Source: Asparagopsis taxiformis
Taxonomy: Eukaryota > Rhodophyta > Florideophyceae > Bonnemaisoniales > Bonnemaisoniaceae
DNA length: 64,000 nt
Assembly: GCA_030407315.1 (NCBI GenBank)
Contig: JALQPE010002285.1
Span: 51,151 to 115,150, forward strand
Direction: 5' to 3'
In this document: piece by piece, positions 1 to 9,905 of the stretch
Layout: each line of letters begins with the position of its first letter
Position numbering within the stretch: the first letter of the stretch is position 1
Position numbers and translations under genes: made by a program
Notes under the pieces: generated by a model
Database searches by the model: none
What the model was told of the DNA's origin: nothing
Seen by the model: only the letters and a program-made list of their open reading frames with translations

Positions 1-164
1 GCAAAATCTACGCCTCGCTTCGAACAACGCCAAGCGCGTTCGAGATCGCCGAGCGCCACTGCTGATTCGGACGATGGTTCAGCGCACATTTCTAATCCAG
101 ATAGCGATTCTGGCGTATCTAAACCTGCTCAGTTTCCTAAGAGATTGATGCACAACTATGTTCA
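1..164 (+). repeat. Left inverted repeat of element A (continues off the window)
   Basis: These bases are identical by eye to the reverse complement of 7204-7367. The match runs to the first base of the window, so the repeat probably continues to the left. With the right copy it brackets two divergent genes, the arrangement expected of terminal inverted repeats of a DNA transposon about 7.4 kb long. The repeat also encodes the start of a short ORF (see 7173-7376). Whether the true element tip lies inside or outside the repeat cannot be seen here. Confidence 0.85.
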
Positions 165-339
165 CCATGTGGGGCTACTGGTTCCAGTGTCTGGTCTATT
201 TCTATTCCAGACTCGTTAGGGAATTATTGTGGATCTCCAGGGAAAAATTATTGTCTATGGTGGTGTGCCATGGTGCTGCATCTGGTGCACTATTTTTCCC
301 ATAGCACACAACAACATCGGCTTCTGGAAAAAACTAGGC

Positions 340-466
340 CTACTCACTGTTTACCGTAAGAATTCCAATCCTGCTAAAACTTGAAAGCCGATGGAAGTTT
401 ACATGGACACTATCCACGGGGACTAAATAGACCCAAGGTACATGACAGTACCTCTTTTGGATGAAC
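340..466 (-). pseudogene. Relic of the C-terminal end of the DUF7869-type gene
   Basis: Read on the minus strand, this stretch gives a diverged copy of the last ~40 residues of the protein encoded at 4520-7150. The shared run includes a VPWV-x-LVPV-x-SVHVNFHRLSS pattern, followed by a stop. At the DNA level it matches the reverse complement of about 7000-7125 with scattered substitutions. It lies just inside the left inverted repeat, where the mirror of the right end would be expected, so the left end seems to have arisen as an inverted copy of the right end. Bases 165-339 do not match the right end convincingly. Confidence 0.8.
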
Positions 467-524
467 TCGATTAGTTACTGTGCATGAATTACCTTAGACC
501 ACCATTCCAAAGTAGAGGAAATCG

Positions 525-3452
525 TTACGTTTTGGAGTATCTCTTTGGTTTCATACAACCCACATCCCACACGTATATTCCAGCTGCGTGAAGACCTCCC
601 AGAGTCGTGGGCGGTTCTTCAGGGCCGGGACAAGAGTAAGGGTTCTTTGTGCTCTTATGTTCATCGTAAATGAAACATTTAGTAATTGCAGCAAGAAATG
701 GAGGTTTCCCTCCATGTTTGCCACTCGAACCTGCTAATTCCTCGTTGAGACGTGTTCCATGAATTGTTGTGCAGAACGTTTGTCCATTCTGTTTCGGTGG
801 GAAAAGCTGAGCTAGCCCGACCTCCTTTCCCTCATGTAAAAGAAGAACCTCCTCACCAGCCATGAACGTATGTTGCACATTTTTCTCATGAATACAATGT
901 TCGGTGTTTGATTGAGTCTTCAATTGAGAGCCAAGGAGCACAGAAGTTTTGGCGATTGTAGCGGACTCCTCGGCCTGTGAGACAGCAGATCTAGATTTGG
1001 AACGTGTGACTGTATTTGATACGGTCGTTGGTCTCAATCTCTTGTTATTCTTCCTGAGACCTGCCTGGAGAGATGATGCTATAAGTTTCAACCTTTGATG
1101 TGCTAAACGGAAAAGTGCACTGTCAGCCTCCACAGATGTGCATTTTCGATTTGTTCTCATTGCTGCTATCGCGGTTGTTAAAGTTCCCGCGTATATATCG
1201 ATGACGGATCCTTTCTGCGGACAGAAAGTTGTCATTAGCTCTGCAAGAAGGTCAGGGTTTTTCTCTTCAGTTAGCACTGGTGATTTGGTTCCTGGCTTGA
1301 GTAACTTGTGTTGTGGAACAAGGACACCCGATATCGTTGAGAATTTTCGCTTTTCAGAGCATTGTACCATTGAGTATGGGCTAATAAAGTCAGGTTTGAA
1401 GTTTTCAGGATGCCTTCCTGGCGCATACGCCAGTATCCCATACTCACATGCATTCTGGGGGAATAGCTCCGCCCTGGTGAACTGCAATCGTTCCGTTTTC
1501 TTAACAACGACGAAGAGATGCTTCATAACTTTAAAATTCTCAGTCTCGAGAGATTTCATCCACCCAGTTGCATACTGAATTGAGGAAAATAGAAAGACAG
1601 AACCTCCTGGTACCAACACCCGACGGGCAAATTGAGAAACAGCCCGCATCTCTTTGTCATCGACAAAATTATCGTACAAACTTCCTGCTCGAGAACGACA
1701 CTCCGGAGTTCCATAAGGAGGGTCTATCAACATCATGTCGAACCGGGAATCAGTAGTCTTCCGAATTGTTTTATCGAAATCCTGCCATCGCATTTGGTGA
1801 CAGTGAATCCCAATGTCGGTTAGGATGTCTACATTGTTTTCGAAAGTGGCTTTTGATGATGGACTGGATACTTCCTGTATCACTCTTTTCCGGGTTTCAA
1901 GTCTCTCTGAGGCATTAGTCGAACAAACTCCTTGTTCTGGTAAAATAGAGTCGTTCAAGACAATTGAGCTCGGGTTTTCTGCAGATTCAATGCGGAAAGA
2001 ACTGTTCTGATTACCAATGGTAGAATCTGTATCAGTTTTGATCGGAGCTTGTGCTGTACGTGTATCTCCGTTCTCATCTGGCTTACGTTTAGAGTACTGA
2101 GACTGACCCACTGGCTTATCCTTTGTATTGATATTGCTCTGTTGTACTGCACATTGCATTTCCCTAGTTTCCCTCTCCGAAATCTTTAGAGATGCGAGAA
2201 ACTTGAGCTCCTTTTGTGCAGCTATCGCGGGGTAATGTTTCCTGTACTGCTCAATGAGAATTGGTAGTATCTCACGGTTCCCAACGTTTTGCTGGACATC
2301 CTCGTCAAGTTTAGTGGTACGTAGCAGATTGTGTAGTACTGTTGTCATTTCATTCGGCCATTTCTCTCTTTCAAGGAACGCCTTGAACTTTTGAACTTCC
2401 TTGTGAGCAAGAACAGCCTTTTTGAATTGTTCGACAACGGTTGCCGGTTGAGCGGGTTTGATGTACGAGCAAGACGATTTCTTCCGGTGCATCAATCCCA
2501 ACTCTGCAATTCGATGAAGAGTATTTATCTGACATTCGATTCCTTCTTCTCCGGGCATAGACTCTGGTGCGGTCATAAACACTGTTGAAGACTTCAGCGA
2601 TGTGATGTGTACAAACTTCCGGAACACTCGACAATCTACGGTTTCCATGACTTTCTTCTCATCGGAGTTGTCACCATCACCAGCAAGGTCAGGGTGTTCA
2701 CCATTTGTAATTTCACCTATAGTCTTTATCACCCTCATTGGAAGCCGCATTGCAGTTGAGGCTGTTTGTTTTACAGTGCTTTCTTTCTGATGACCAAAGC
2801 CATCATATGCTGCGGCAACCTCTTTTGCAACAGGTCTTTTCCCATTACGAAGTGTCGTGAGCCGGTCTGCTTCATCCCTCAACCCTTGAAGCATATCGTA
2901 GAAAGTAGACTCAACATAGAATGCATCACTGTGTTTTATATTCTGTTGTCGCGCCAATTGTTTCAATACTTGAATATTACAATCACCCTTGATAATGGTA
3001 ACTGGCCACAAAAATCCTTCCCAGGAATCTGGGTACTCGGCAGCAAGATCAGTAATGGCTTTCAGACGATGCATGCCGTCTACAACTCCGTACCAATCCT
3101 TCCTGCTCTTTATTTTCGTGTTTGCTTCGGACTCCGGCAATCCGCATTCGGATTGGAAGTAGTTGCTGATGTAATGATGGAATGAGCCCGAAAGAGAGAC
3201 AACAATTGGTGTATCAGATCCTGCAATATAGTTCAGCCCTCCATTTCCGTTGCTGAGCGATCGTTTCAGGCGCTCAACTCCTGACGGAGATATACATCGA
3301 ATATTTGTCAATGGAATGCAAGAGAGAGGATCCACCGAACAGTTTATAGAACCCTCCATGATATCCACGAATAAAGCTTTTGCCATTTCAACCTGTTTTG
3401 TTCTTGGCGGTGAGGAAGGTCTTTCTCTGGTGGCACATGTGTTCCGACCCAT
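525..3452 (-). CDS. ParB-like domain / DNA adenine methyltransferase fusion
   Basis: The ORF encodes 975 aa from ATG at 3452; an in-frame ATG at codon 23 is an alternative start. Residues ~40-170 form a ParB/sulfiredoxin-like domain with the DGxHR signature (DGMHR, 125-129). Residues ~200-430 look helical, and 430-540 are polar and low in complexity. The methyltransferase occupies ~540-790. Motif IV is LIDPPYG (575-581), followed by a VPGGSVFLF strand, and motif I is DIYAGT (752-757). Motif I follows motif IV, the permuted beta-class order; DPPY favours N6-adenine but does not prove it. Residues ~880-975 end in PPTTLGGLHAAGIYVWD, resembling the transposon-associated DUF8039 type. ParB-methylase fusions are known in phages and bacterial mobile elements. 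Here the gene sits inside an inverted-repeat element, divergent from a putative transposase. No frameshift is seen. Confidence 0.85.
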   Translation of the reverse strand: MGRNTCATRERPSSPPRTKQVEMAKALFVDIMEGSINCSVDPLSCIPLTNIRCISPSGVERLKRSLSNGNGGLNYIAGSDTPIVVSLSGSFHHYISNYFQSECGLPESEANTKIKSRKDWYGVVDGMHRLKAITDLAAEYPDSWEGFLWPVTIIKGDCNIQVLKQLARQQNIKHSDAFYVESTFYDMLQGLRDEADRLTTLRNGKRPVAKEVAAAYDGFGHQKESTVKQTASTAMRLPMRVIKTIGEITNGEHPDLAGDGDNSDEKKVMETVDCRVFRKFVHITSLKSSTVFMTAPESMPGEEGIECQINTLHRIAELGLMHRKKSSCSYIKPAQPATVVEQFKKAVLAHKEVQKFKAFLEREKWPNEMTTVLHNLLRTTKLDEDVQQNVGNREILPILIEQYRKHYPAIAAQKELKFLASLKISERETREMQCAVQQSNINTKDKPVGQSQYSKRKPDENGDTRTAQAPIKTDTDSTIGNQNSSFRIESAENPSSIVLNDSILPEQGVCSTNASERLETRKRVIQEVSSPSSKATFENNVDILTDIGIHCHQMRWQDFDKTIRKTTDSRFDMMLIDPPYGTPECRSRAGSLYDNFVDDKEMRAVSQFARRVLVPGGSVFLFSSIQYATGWMKSLETENFKVMKHLFVVVKKTERLQFTRAELFPQNACEYGILAYAPGRHPENFKPDFISPYSMVQCSEKRKFSTISGVLVPQHKLLKPGTKSPVLTEEKNPDLLAELMTTFCPQKGSVIDIYAGTLTTAIAAMRTNRKCTSVEADSALFRLAHQRLKLIASSLQAGLRKNNKRLRPTTVSNTVTRSKSRSAVSQAEESATIAKTSVLLGSQLKTQSNTEHCIHEKNVQHTFMAGEEVLLLHEGKEVGLAQLFPPKQNGQTFCTTIHGTRLNEELAGSSGKHGGKPPFLAAITKCFIYDEHKSTKNPYSCPGPEEPPTTLGGLHAAGIYVWDVGCMKPKRYSKT

Positions 3453-4519
3453 AATATCTTTAGTAAGACCAGATCACAAACAAAATCGGACACAAACATA
3501 AATCAGGACCACAGAGTTGCTTTCCCAGACGAAAATGATATTGTGAGTTTGGTGCGCAGTGGAAAGATTCCTGTGGAGACGACCTGAAGCTTGACCAACA
3601 GCTGTTGGTTAGGCTAGCCTAGGCGATGGGCGAGCTTCGAGGGCCTGATTGATACTGTCTGGAAAGTATTACAAGAAAACACACAAGAAAAAACATACGG
3701 CGTCTCTATCGTTCACGATTCCAGGATTACCTGTCAAAGTGATTAGTTTTTGTTAACGGTAAAAAATAAGTTCTCTTCAAGCTCTAGAAGGCTAGAACAG
3801 TGTTGAAGAGGTTAGATTGCGAAGCTGCCATACGATTAACACTATCGGGCCATACTTTTCAACATACATGCAATACAATATGCTTGAGTGGAGTATTGTG
3901 ATTGGTAATCCTCAGTGGCTAGGTCAATATTTTAGTTGCCAAAAATGTGACAGTTGACATACCAGCTGTATCACATTGTATACAGGAGTCCTCGAACAAG
4001 TTTTATTTCATATCTTCGTCAGTGTCATTCAGTGAGACAAAGTGGTAGTCACATGACTTTTATATAATGATGAAATGTGACTCACACACGGAGAAACTAC
4101 TTCCATATCCGCCGTGGAGTGATTCTCATCACTTGGCAGAAATGTGACGAGTGCCAGCTCATTGAGAAAGAACCATCAGTGATGTGTACAGAACAATCGA
4201 AAAGCCAATATGAATAACGAACAGAAGAAGTCACGGAGACAGCAGCACGGATGCTCATATAAAAGCTGTAAATTTGACCCTAGTATCATATCGGAATCGG
4301 TATTTGGTATGAAGTTATGAGATATCGATGAATAACGTGTCACGATCCAGGTCGAACAACAATCTGTATACAATGAATTCATCTTCACATATGAAACATA
4401 TCGCCATAGGTAAGCTCTAGAAAAGGTTTTGTCTGCTTTCAACTGAATATCAGTATGCATGAATAGGTTCTCAATTGTTTGCGCTGTACGATCTATCCAT
4501 CATCACTGAGCTCTTCAAA
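3453..4519. promoter_or_regulatory. Divergent intergenic region of element A
   Basis: About 1.07 kb separates the two divergently transcribed genes, so both promoters must lie here or nearby. The stretch is AT-rich and has no convincing coding frame on either strand. No particular promoter motif, RNA gene or repeat could be singled out by eye. A shared bidirectional promoter is inferred from geometry alone. Confidence 0.4.
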
Positions 4520-7150
4520 ATGTTTCCGTTAACATACATTCAATATTCAGCCACAGAACGATATAGATCATCCCAACTCGGAGAACTGTGCAACTCCCAG
4601 AAACTAGTTTCTCATAAATTGAACAATTGTCGTTCATTCTTGCCGCATCTATTACACGGTTCAGATGAATACATGACTTCATCAGAGGGGTCTACAATGT
4701 CAATCTCGGAAGCTAACTGTGATGAGCTCTCTGAAAGTTATTTTGCGAACCCCAGGAATTATGATATTTTCTGCTCGCCCACATATGATGAGCTCGAATC
4801 AGCTGCGCATGAAACCCGCATGGATGAACATTCGATTGATGAGGTAAATGAGAGTACAGAGAACGATCTCAATAAATCCCCACATTACCCTCCTTTCAGT
4901 GTCGAAACAGGAAAGAGAAAGTACTCGTTCAAGGCTAGGGTTCCTGCAGAAGATGAGGATTCGGACTTGCGGAAGCGCCGGAAGAAGGAAGCAAAGGAAA
5001 CAGGGATTGGCAGGGATTTAATCATCCCATTTTCTCACACAATTCAAGTTCGTGGTGACGACCAGAGTCATTTGATGAACATACTCACCAAAGAAAAGTG
5101 CTGTAAAAGGATAAAATGTCTTCGGAAAGTTGACCAACGTTTCCTGGCGTCACAACGTTCAAAAGTTCTCTTGATGAAACAGTATGAAAGGAGGAATTAT
5201 CTTCAGAGGATGCTCGACACCAGCACCAATGCATTTTACTTTAACAAGAATCGCGTTTGCAGCCGTTTCCTTGATAAATGTTTCGGTTTCTCTACTGATC
5301 TTCAATGTTCTGTAAAGGGAACACCCATGAGTCGAAAAACTATGCGTATAACTGGAGTTGGTGGAACCACTGTGGCTGATGGAAGGGAGAGGATCATTAC
5401 CTTCCTAAAGAGACTGTCGGAAAGTACTGGAGACCAAATGCCCGACTCTGCAGAACACCATTTGCCTTTCTTCCAGAAGGGGCAAGTGTATGACCGGTTC
5501 AAGACAGAGTTCGAGCAAATATACAACTCCAAGCCACCTTCAAGAAGCTATTTCTACAAGACATGGAAGCTTTATGTTCCAAACCTCAAGATCCGAAAAG
5601 TCCATCGCTTTACCATCTGCCATGAGTGTGAGTCATTCCGCTCGGCCCTGAACCGGGCTGGGACCGATAAGAGAAAATCAGATGATGTGCTGAAAGCGAA
5701 GCGTAAACATAATGAAATGGTTTCACGTGAGAGACAAGAATATTTGCGAAAATGCGAACAATCTATCTTATACCCCTCGCAGTACATGTCTCTGATTGTT
5801 GACGGTGCCGACCAGTCGTCTTTCGGCCTTCCACATTTTACATTCTCAACGAAGAATACAAAAGGTCATTCTCTCAAGGTGAAGCTCGTGGGGGTATTGG
5901 AACATGGTAGTGTCAAGCATTTATCACTTTACACACTCACAGAGGAGTTTGAGACGGGGGCAAATCATATTATCGAAGCTTTGCACCGTACTATTCAAAT
6001 GAAGACATTTTCATATCCATCGCTCCCACCTGTGCTCTACGTACAGCTTGATAACTGTATTCGAGAGAATAAGAACAGCTTTTTGCTTGCTTATTTAGAA
6101 TCTCTTGTCTCTTGGGGTGTCTTCGGAGAAGTCCACGCTTCATTTTTACCAATCGGGCATACTCACACCGATATAGACCAAACATTTAGTTGTACATCAC
6201 GACGCCTACGTACAAACGACGCAATTACGATGCAGGACTTGATGAGACAGCTCCAGCTTGCCTACACACCCTCTCCTGTTGTCAACAATATGTCCAATAT
6301 CATCAATTTCTCGGGCCTGTGCAAACAAGATAACTGCTTGAAGAAAGTGAAGCGATTCACTAGCTTTAGGTATTTCAAGTTTAATCGCACATCTTCTGAG
6401 CTTTTTGCGACACAAAATGCTTCAGATATTAATAATACGACAAGATACTTCCGTACAAAGTGCTGTGTGAAGACTAACAGTGACGACGACTGGATACCGC
6501 TTCTAGAGAATGACAGCGATTCAGGCTTTCTTAAGTCTGTTCCTAACTTACACAAGACCCCACCCACCTCAGTAGTTGCTCCTTCTAACTACATAGAGGT
6601 TAATAAGAGACTTCAATCTGAAGAGACACGGATCAATGACCCAGCAAAAATGCAGAAACTGAGACATCTAAGGGACCAAGTGTATCAATCTAGGGATATC
6701 TCATTTCATTGGAACCTTCGAGAATGTTTTGAACTCGCAAATTCTATCTGCAGGACTGACAACACTGGAGAGGACTATAACGCAGAAAGAGATCACCATG
6801 ATAGAGCAGAAGCCTTCCAGGATCTCGAATATGAAATCAATACATTCGTGGTAGTGAAAGGAGAGCAACAGTCAGCTATCCTTCCTTTCTGGCTCGGAAA
6901 CATCAGAAATGTGGTGCGGAGCGAGGCTGGAAATGTATCTAAGCTGGAAGTGCATTGGTGGGAATTGCGGAAAGGGACCTCAGCATACTCAGGGTCTTAC
7001 GCACCTTCATTCATACAAAAGGGGAACAGTAGTGTACCTTGGGTCGATTTAGTCCCCGTGGAGAGTGTCCATGTAAACTTCCATCGGCTTTCAAGTTCTA
7101 ACAAGATTGGAACTCGTACAATAAATAAGATACGGCAGTGCCTGAGCTGA
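4520..7150 (+). CDS. DUF7869-type protein, putative transposase/integrase
   Basis: The frame is open from about 4475, but the first ATG is at 4520, giving 876 aa. The N-terminal ~160 residues are acidic and polar; a basic KRRKKEAK run follows. A CHEC pair near residue 368 hints at a metal site. The core (~415-570) carries IVDGADQSSFGLPHF, then VQLDNCIRENKN, then PIGHTHTDIDQTFS. This is the hallmark order of the DUF7869 family, often found in eukaryotic repetitive DNA. The spaced acidic residues fit an RNase H-like nuclease fold, but catalysis is inferred. The C-terminal ~150 residues are less conserved; a partial copy of the end survives at 340-466. The gene is divergent from the ParB-methyltransferase and stops just before the right inverted repeat, as expected for the mobility gene of element A. 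Confidence 0.75.
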   Translation: MFPLTYIQYSATERYRSSQLGELCNSQKLVSHKLNNCRSFLPHLLHGSDEYMTSSEGSTMSISEANCDELSESYFANPRNYDIFCSPTYDELESAAHETRMDEHSIDEVNESTENDLNKSPHYPPFSVETGKRKYSFKARVPAEDEDSDLRKRRKKEAKETGIGRDLIIPFSHTIQVRGDDQSHLMNILTKEKCCKRIKCLRKVDQRFLASQRSKVLLMKQYERRNYLQRMLDTSTNAFYFNKNRVCSRFLDKCFGFSTDLQCSVKGTPMSRKTMRITGVGGTTVADGRERIITFLKRLSESTGDQMPDSAEHHLPFFQKGQVYDRFKTEFEQIYNSKPPSRSYFYKTWKLYVPNLKIRKVHRFTICHECESFRSALNRAGTDKRKSDDVLKAKRKHNEMVSRERQEYLRKCEQSILYPSQYMSLIVDGADQSSFGLPHFTFSTKNTKGHSLKVKLVGVLEHGSVKHLSLYTLTEEFETGANHIIEALHRTIQMKTFSYPSLPPVLYVQLDNCIRENKNSFLLAYLESLVSWGVFGEVHASFLPIGHTHTDIDQTFSCTSRRLRTNDAITMQDLMRQLQLAYTPSPVVNNMSNIINFSGLCKQDNCLKKVKRFTSFRYFKFNRTSSELFATQNASDINNTTRYFRTKCCVKTNSDDDWIPLLENDSDSGFLKSVPNLHKTPPTSVVAPSNYIEVNKRLQSEETRINDPAKMQKLRHLRDQVYQSRDISFHWNLRECFELANSICRTDNTGEDYNAERDHHDRAEAFQDLEYEINTFVVVKGEQQSAILPFWLGNIRNVVRSEAGNVSKLEVHWWELRKGTSAYSGSYAPSFIQKGNSSVPWVDLVPVESVHVNFHRLSSSNKIGTRTINKIRQCLS

Positions 7151-7172
7151 AGGACTACCTCTGCGGTGGACC

Positions 7173-7376
7173 TCAGCCTTTTCCAAGCACATTCATAGAT
7201 CCATGAACATAGTTGTGCATCAATCTCTTAGGAAACTGAGCAGGTTTAGATACGCCAGAATCGCTATCTGGATTAGAAATGTGCGCTGAACCATCGTCCG
7301 AATCAGCAGTGGCGCTCGGCGATCTCGAACGCGCTTGGCGTTGTTCGAAGCGAGGCGTAGATTTTGCAGTATCCAT
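7173..7376 (-). CDS. Short ORF inside the inverted repeat, unknown
   Basis: An ATG at 7376 opens a 67-codon frame rich in Ser, Asp and Arg (starting MDTAKSTPRFEQRQARSRSP) and ending at 7173. Most of it lies in the inverted repeat, so the same N-terminus is present at the left end from position 1, followed there by a different tail and a stop. It could be a captured first exon of a host gene, a small element gene or chance. No family was recognised. Confidence 0.25.
   Translation of the reverse strand: MDTAKSTPRFEQRQARSRSPSATADSDDGSAHISNPDSDSGVSKPAQFPKRLMHNYVHGSMNVLGKG
7204..7367 (-). repeat. Right inverted repeat of element A
   Basis: Exact reverse complement, by eye, of window positions 1-164. 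It starts 54 bp after the stop codon of the DUF7869-type gene. Homology stops at 7204 on the inner side. On the outer side it cannot be followed because the left copy leaves the window. Confidence 0.85.
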
Positions 7377-7884
7377 AGATGGGCTGGTAAAAATGAGACG
7401 AGTTTCATAAGAGGTGAGGATGTGCACGGCGGATATATGCGTGCGTGGTGCCGGGATGGGAAGTCATGGTTTGGTCGTTCAGCCCAAAGAAAGCAGACGC
7501 CGCACCTACGCTACACATCACATCTCTTTGTGACACCAATTCACCTCTGGCATTCCTACAAAGCCCTTTGGAAAAAATACATCGCGTGAGCACACCACCA
7601 GCCCTATGTAACTAGGTTCGATCGTATGGTGGATGAATTCTTTACACGTGAGCGAAACTGTTAGATTGCAGCAGTGAGTATGTAAGACGCACCGATGGCG
7701 CGTCAGGTATGACGCTAGACAATTCATCTTTGTACCTTAGTAATGGCATACAAAGAGGAGTTGTGTCGTCACGCGTGGGATGTACATTCATGCCTTCTCA
7801 TTTGCAGTGATCGACCCAGACTGTGTCATAATCCTCCTGCCCACCCCAAAGTCTAATGAAGACTATCCCAGATGCGCCTAGTCG
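7377..7884. other. Unassigned stretch between element A and the PRP8 relic
   Basis: About 500 bp in which no frame shows recognisable protein similarity and no repeat or RNA gene was seen. The outer boundary of element A is somewhere in or before this stretch. Confidence 0.3.
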
Positions 7885-9905
7885 CTTCTGCGTGCTCTAT
7901 CGCTTGTTTTTTCTTTTGACAATGTCGACAGCCGCGATCGCTGCGATCAGCAATCCTGTCAGACTTTCATATCTATCGTCATGTCGTCGGTCTCATAGTC
8001 GTGAAATTTTGCTCTGGAATACTTTTCAGCGGTATGCGAATCATAGTCTCCCCAGCGCAGCGCGATATCAATCCAAAACCCTGTTGAGGTACCTTCTTCA
8101 CTTCCCGGAGCATATTGATCATTTGAAAAATTTGCCGAAAGCAAGGACAGTTTGGATACTAGCGACTTGTGTGCAGCGGTGACAAGAATATCGACACTGG
8201 ACGAGTTCACCTTAACAGACTTGCACGGATGAATCAATTAAATCTTGAAAATCCCCCTGCAGACAGTACAATAGAATGGGTGGAAATAACAAACGTCGAG
8301 AACTGAAGGCTTCTCATCACACCACAGCAGTTCGAGTGAGACATGTCTTTGAATGGTACATTCACGTTGTTCTTCGATGGGATTTGGTTAGCGACATTGC
8401 GATCCACGATGAGACGAAGGGTTCCACTCAACTTGAGTAATCAATCTTCTCAGCGAAAGAATAAAGCAGTGCCGGTAGATGTACAATTAGTTCACCTAGT
8501 TCGCGAATAGTCCGCGTTTTTCAGCTTCATACCACGGATAAGGATACTGGTTATGGTACAAGTCAGTGCCTCTCCTGAGCGCCTCAACCATATGCACTGC
8601 AATCAAATACACTCACAATTGTCCACAAAGTCAACATTCATTTCTTTCAACGCACCCTGACATAGTAGATGCTCATTGATCCGATTCAGCGTCTCGCGAC
8701 GATTGTCGTATGCTTGTTCGATGGGTGCTAATCCTTCCTGCTGCAATTGATTGAGAGGTGAAATAGTTGTATACTGCCCATTCAATCTTGCCAGTGGTAA
8801 AATCTCAAGATTGGCGTCATGCTTGTACGGCAATCGCGCAAACATAATGGGAGCGAAGCGGCGACTTTACAGCAATCGGACCATGAACGATTACATTATC
8901 ATCCCTTCATCAATTGAGATGTGAGGACCGTCCGTGAGACATCTGCACTGCCGCTTTGGCCCTCCATCGAGCTATAGTCGCGCCATTCCACCTCGATTCT
9001 TGCTGACGATTGTTTTGTCAATGGTTGCACCTCGACATATTCGCTCCCGGTTGAAATGGGTGACATTACTCCACTAATTCACTTTGCAATTCACATAGCA
9101 CATAGTCATATCTCCAAGAAGACAGAGAATATTGGCCATTCACCAATTCATTCCCATCACCATCACCTTCGTCTAGCTCTCGCCCGCTAATATCACTGTG
9201 CTGAACATGTTCAAATCTGGAGCCATATAGTAACAAATCGCTGAGGACCTTTGTAGTATAACAAACTCATTGATGAAAGATAGAAATAGTTCCGCTGTGA
9301 GCATTTGACGTTGGCTACATTAGTCGATGGTGTCGGGAAGCAGTTGAGGAGCTGCGCGGTGGAGAGTAGCCATGATTGAGAGAACAAGGTAGAAAGGTCA
9401 GTATGAAAGGCTGTTGGTGAAAGGAGTGTCTCGCAAGGGCTTGGATTCGTAACAACAATCTGCCACAGAATTATTTTCGCGGTCGTCGTAAAGCTCCATA
9501 CAGATCGCCTCCAGTGACTCAAGTTTCTTGACATGGTCCAGATAATGGAGCGGAGGTTCTTCATCGTCACAAGTTGGCAGTCCTATGCGACGAAAATGAC
9601 GACAAGCACGCTTCGTTCCCCCATCATTGTTGCCCCGTTGCGCCTGTGAGACTTGTTCGAGAACATGCGAAACTTGGCTAACAAATCGTTTGACATTCGT
9701 GATGTGATAAAGGCCCCCACTTCGCGAAGCTGCTCCCAGGGAACCGGCGTACTTTCGGGAAGTCTCAACAGTGCACGAGGCGTATATTTGAGTGTGCTGG
9801 GATACGCTTACTTCTCTCAGTGGACATTCTTAGCGTTCATGTCGCCATGATATCTCATAATCTTCACAAAGAATCCGGAGGTATGTCCTGTTCATGCGTA
9901 TCGTT
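7885..9905 (-). pseudogene. PRP8: PRP8 spliceosomal factor pseudogene, heavily deleted
   Basis: Several minus-strand blocks in changing frames match Prp8, in the order of the protein. 9905-9390 covers the N-terminal part: a HGDM block, then PVPWEQLREV, then GLYHIT, then CDDEEPPLHYLD, then SKPLRDT. 9350-9300 adds a short MATLHRAAPQLL block. 8880-8496 gives RRFAPI, LPYKHDANLEIL, IEQAYDN and YPWYEAEKRGLF. 8430-8240 gives LRLIVDRNVAN and NNVNVPFKDMSHSN. 8237-7959 gives HPCKSVKVNSSSVDIL and WIDIALRWGDYDSH, and a GLLIA block follows near 7890. Normal Prp8 is about 2300 residues; here two segments of several hundred codons are missing and the frame changes or stops many times. A working protein is excluded. 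Prp8 is the core of the spliceosome and usually single copy, so an intact gene should exist elsewhere. Confidence 0.9.

Noticed and set aside
1138..3185. Plus-strand ORFs up to 146 codons opposite the ParB-methyltransferase gene
   Set aside because: They lie wholly within the 975-codon minus-strand gene, which has clear domains. No independent evidence supports them.
8597..8616. A 20-bp GTGAGT...TTGCAG segment that looks like a tiny intron in the PRP8 region
   Set aside because: Aligning the other reading frame to Prp8 shows that these bases themselves encode part of the conserved region (VYLIAVHMVEAL next to a stop). It is a frameshift plus stop in a pseudogene.
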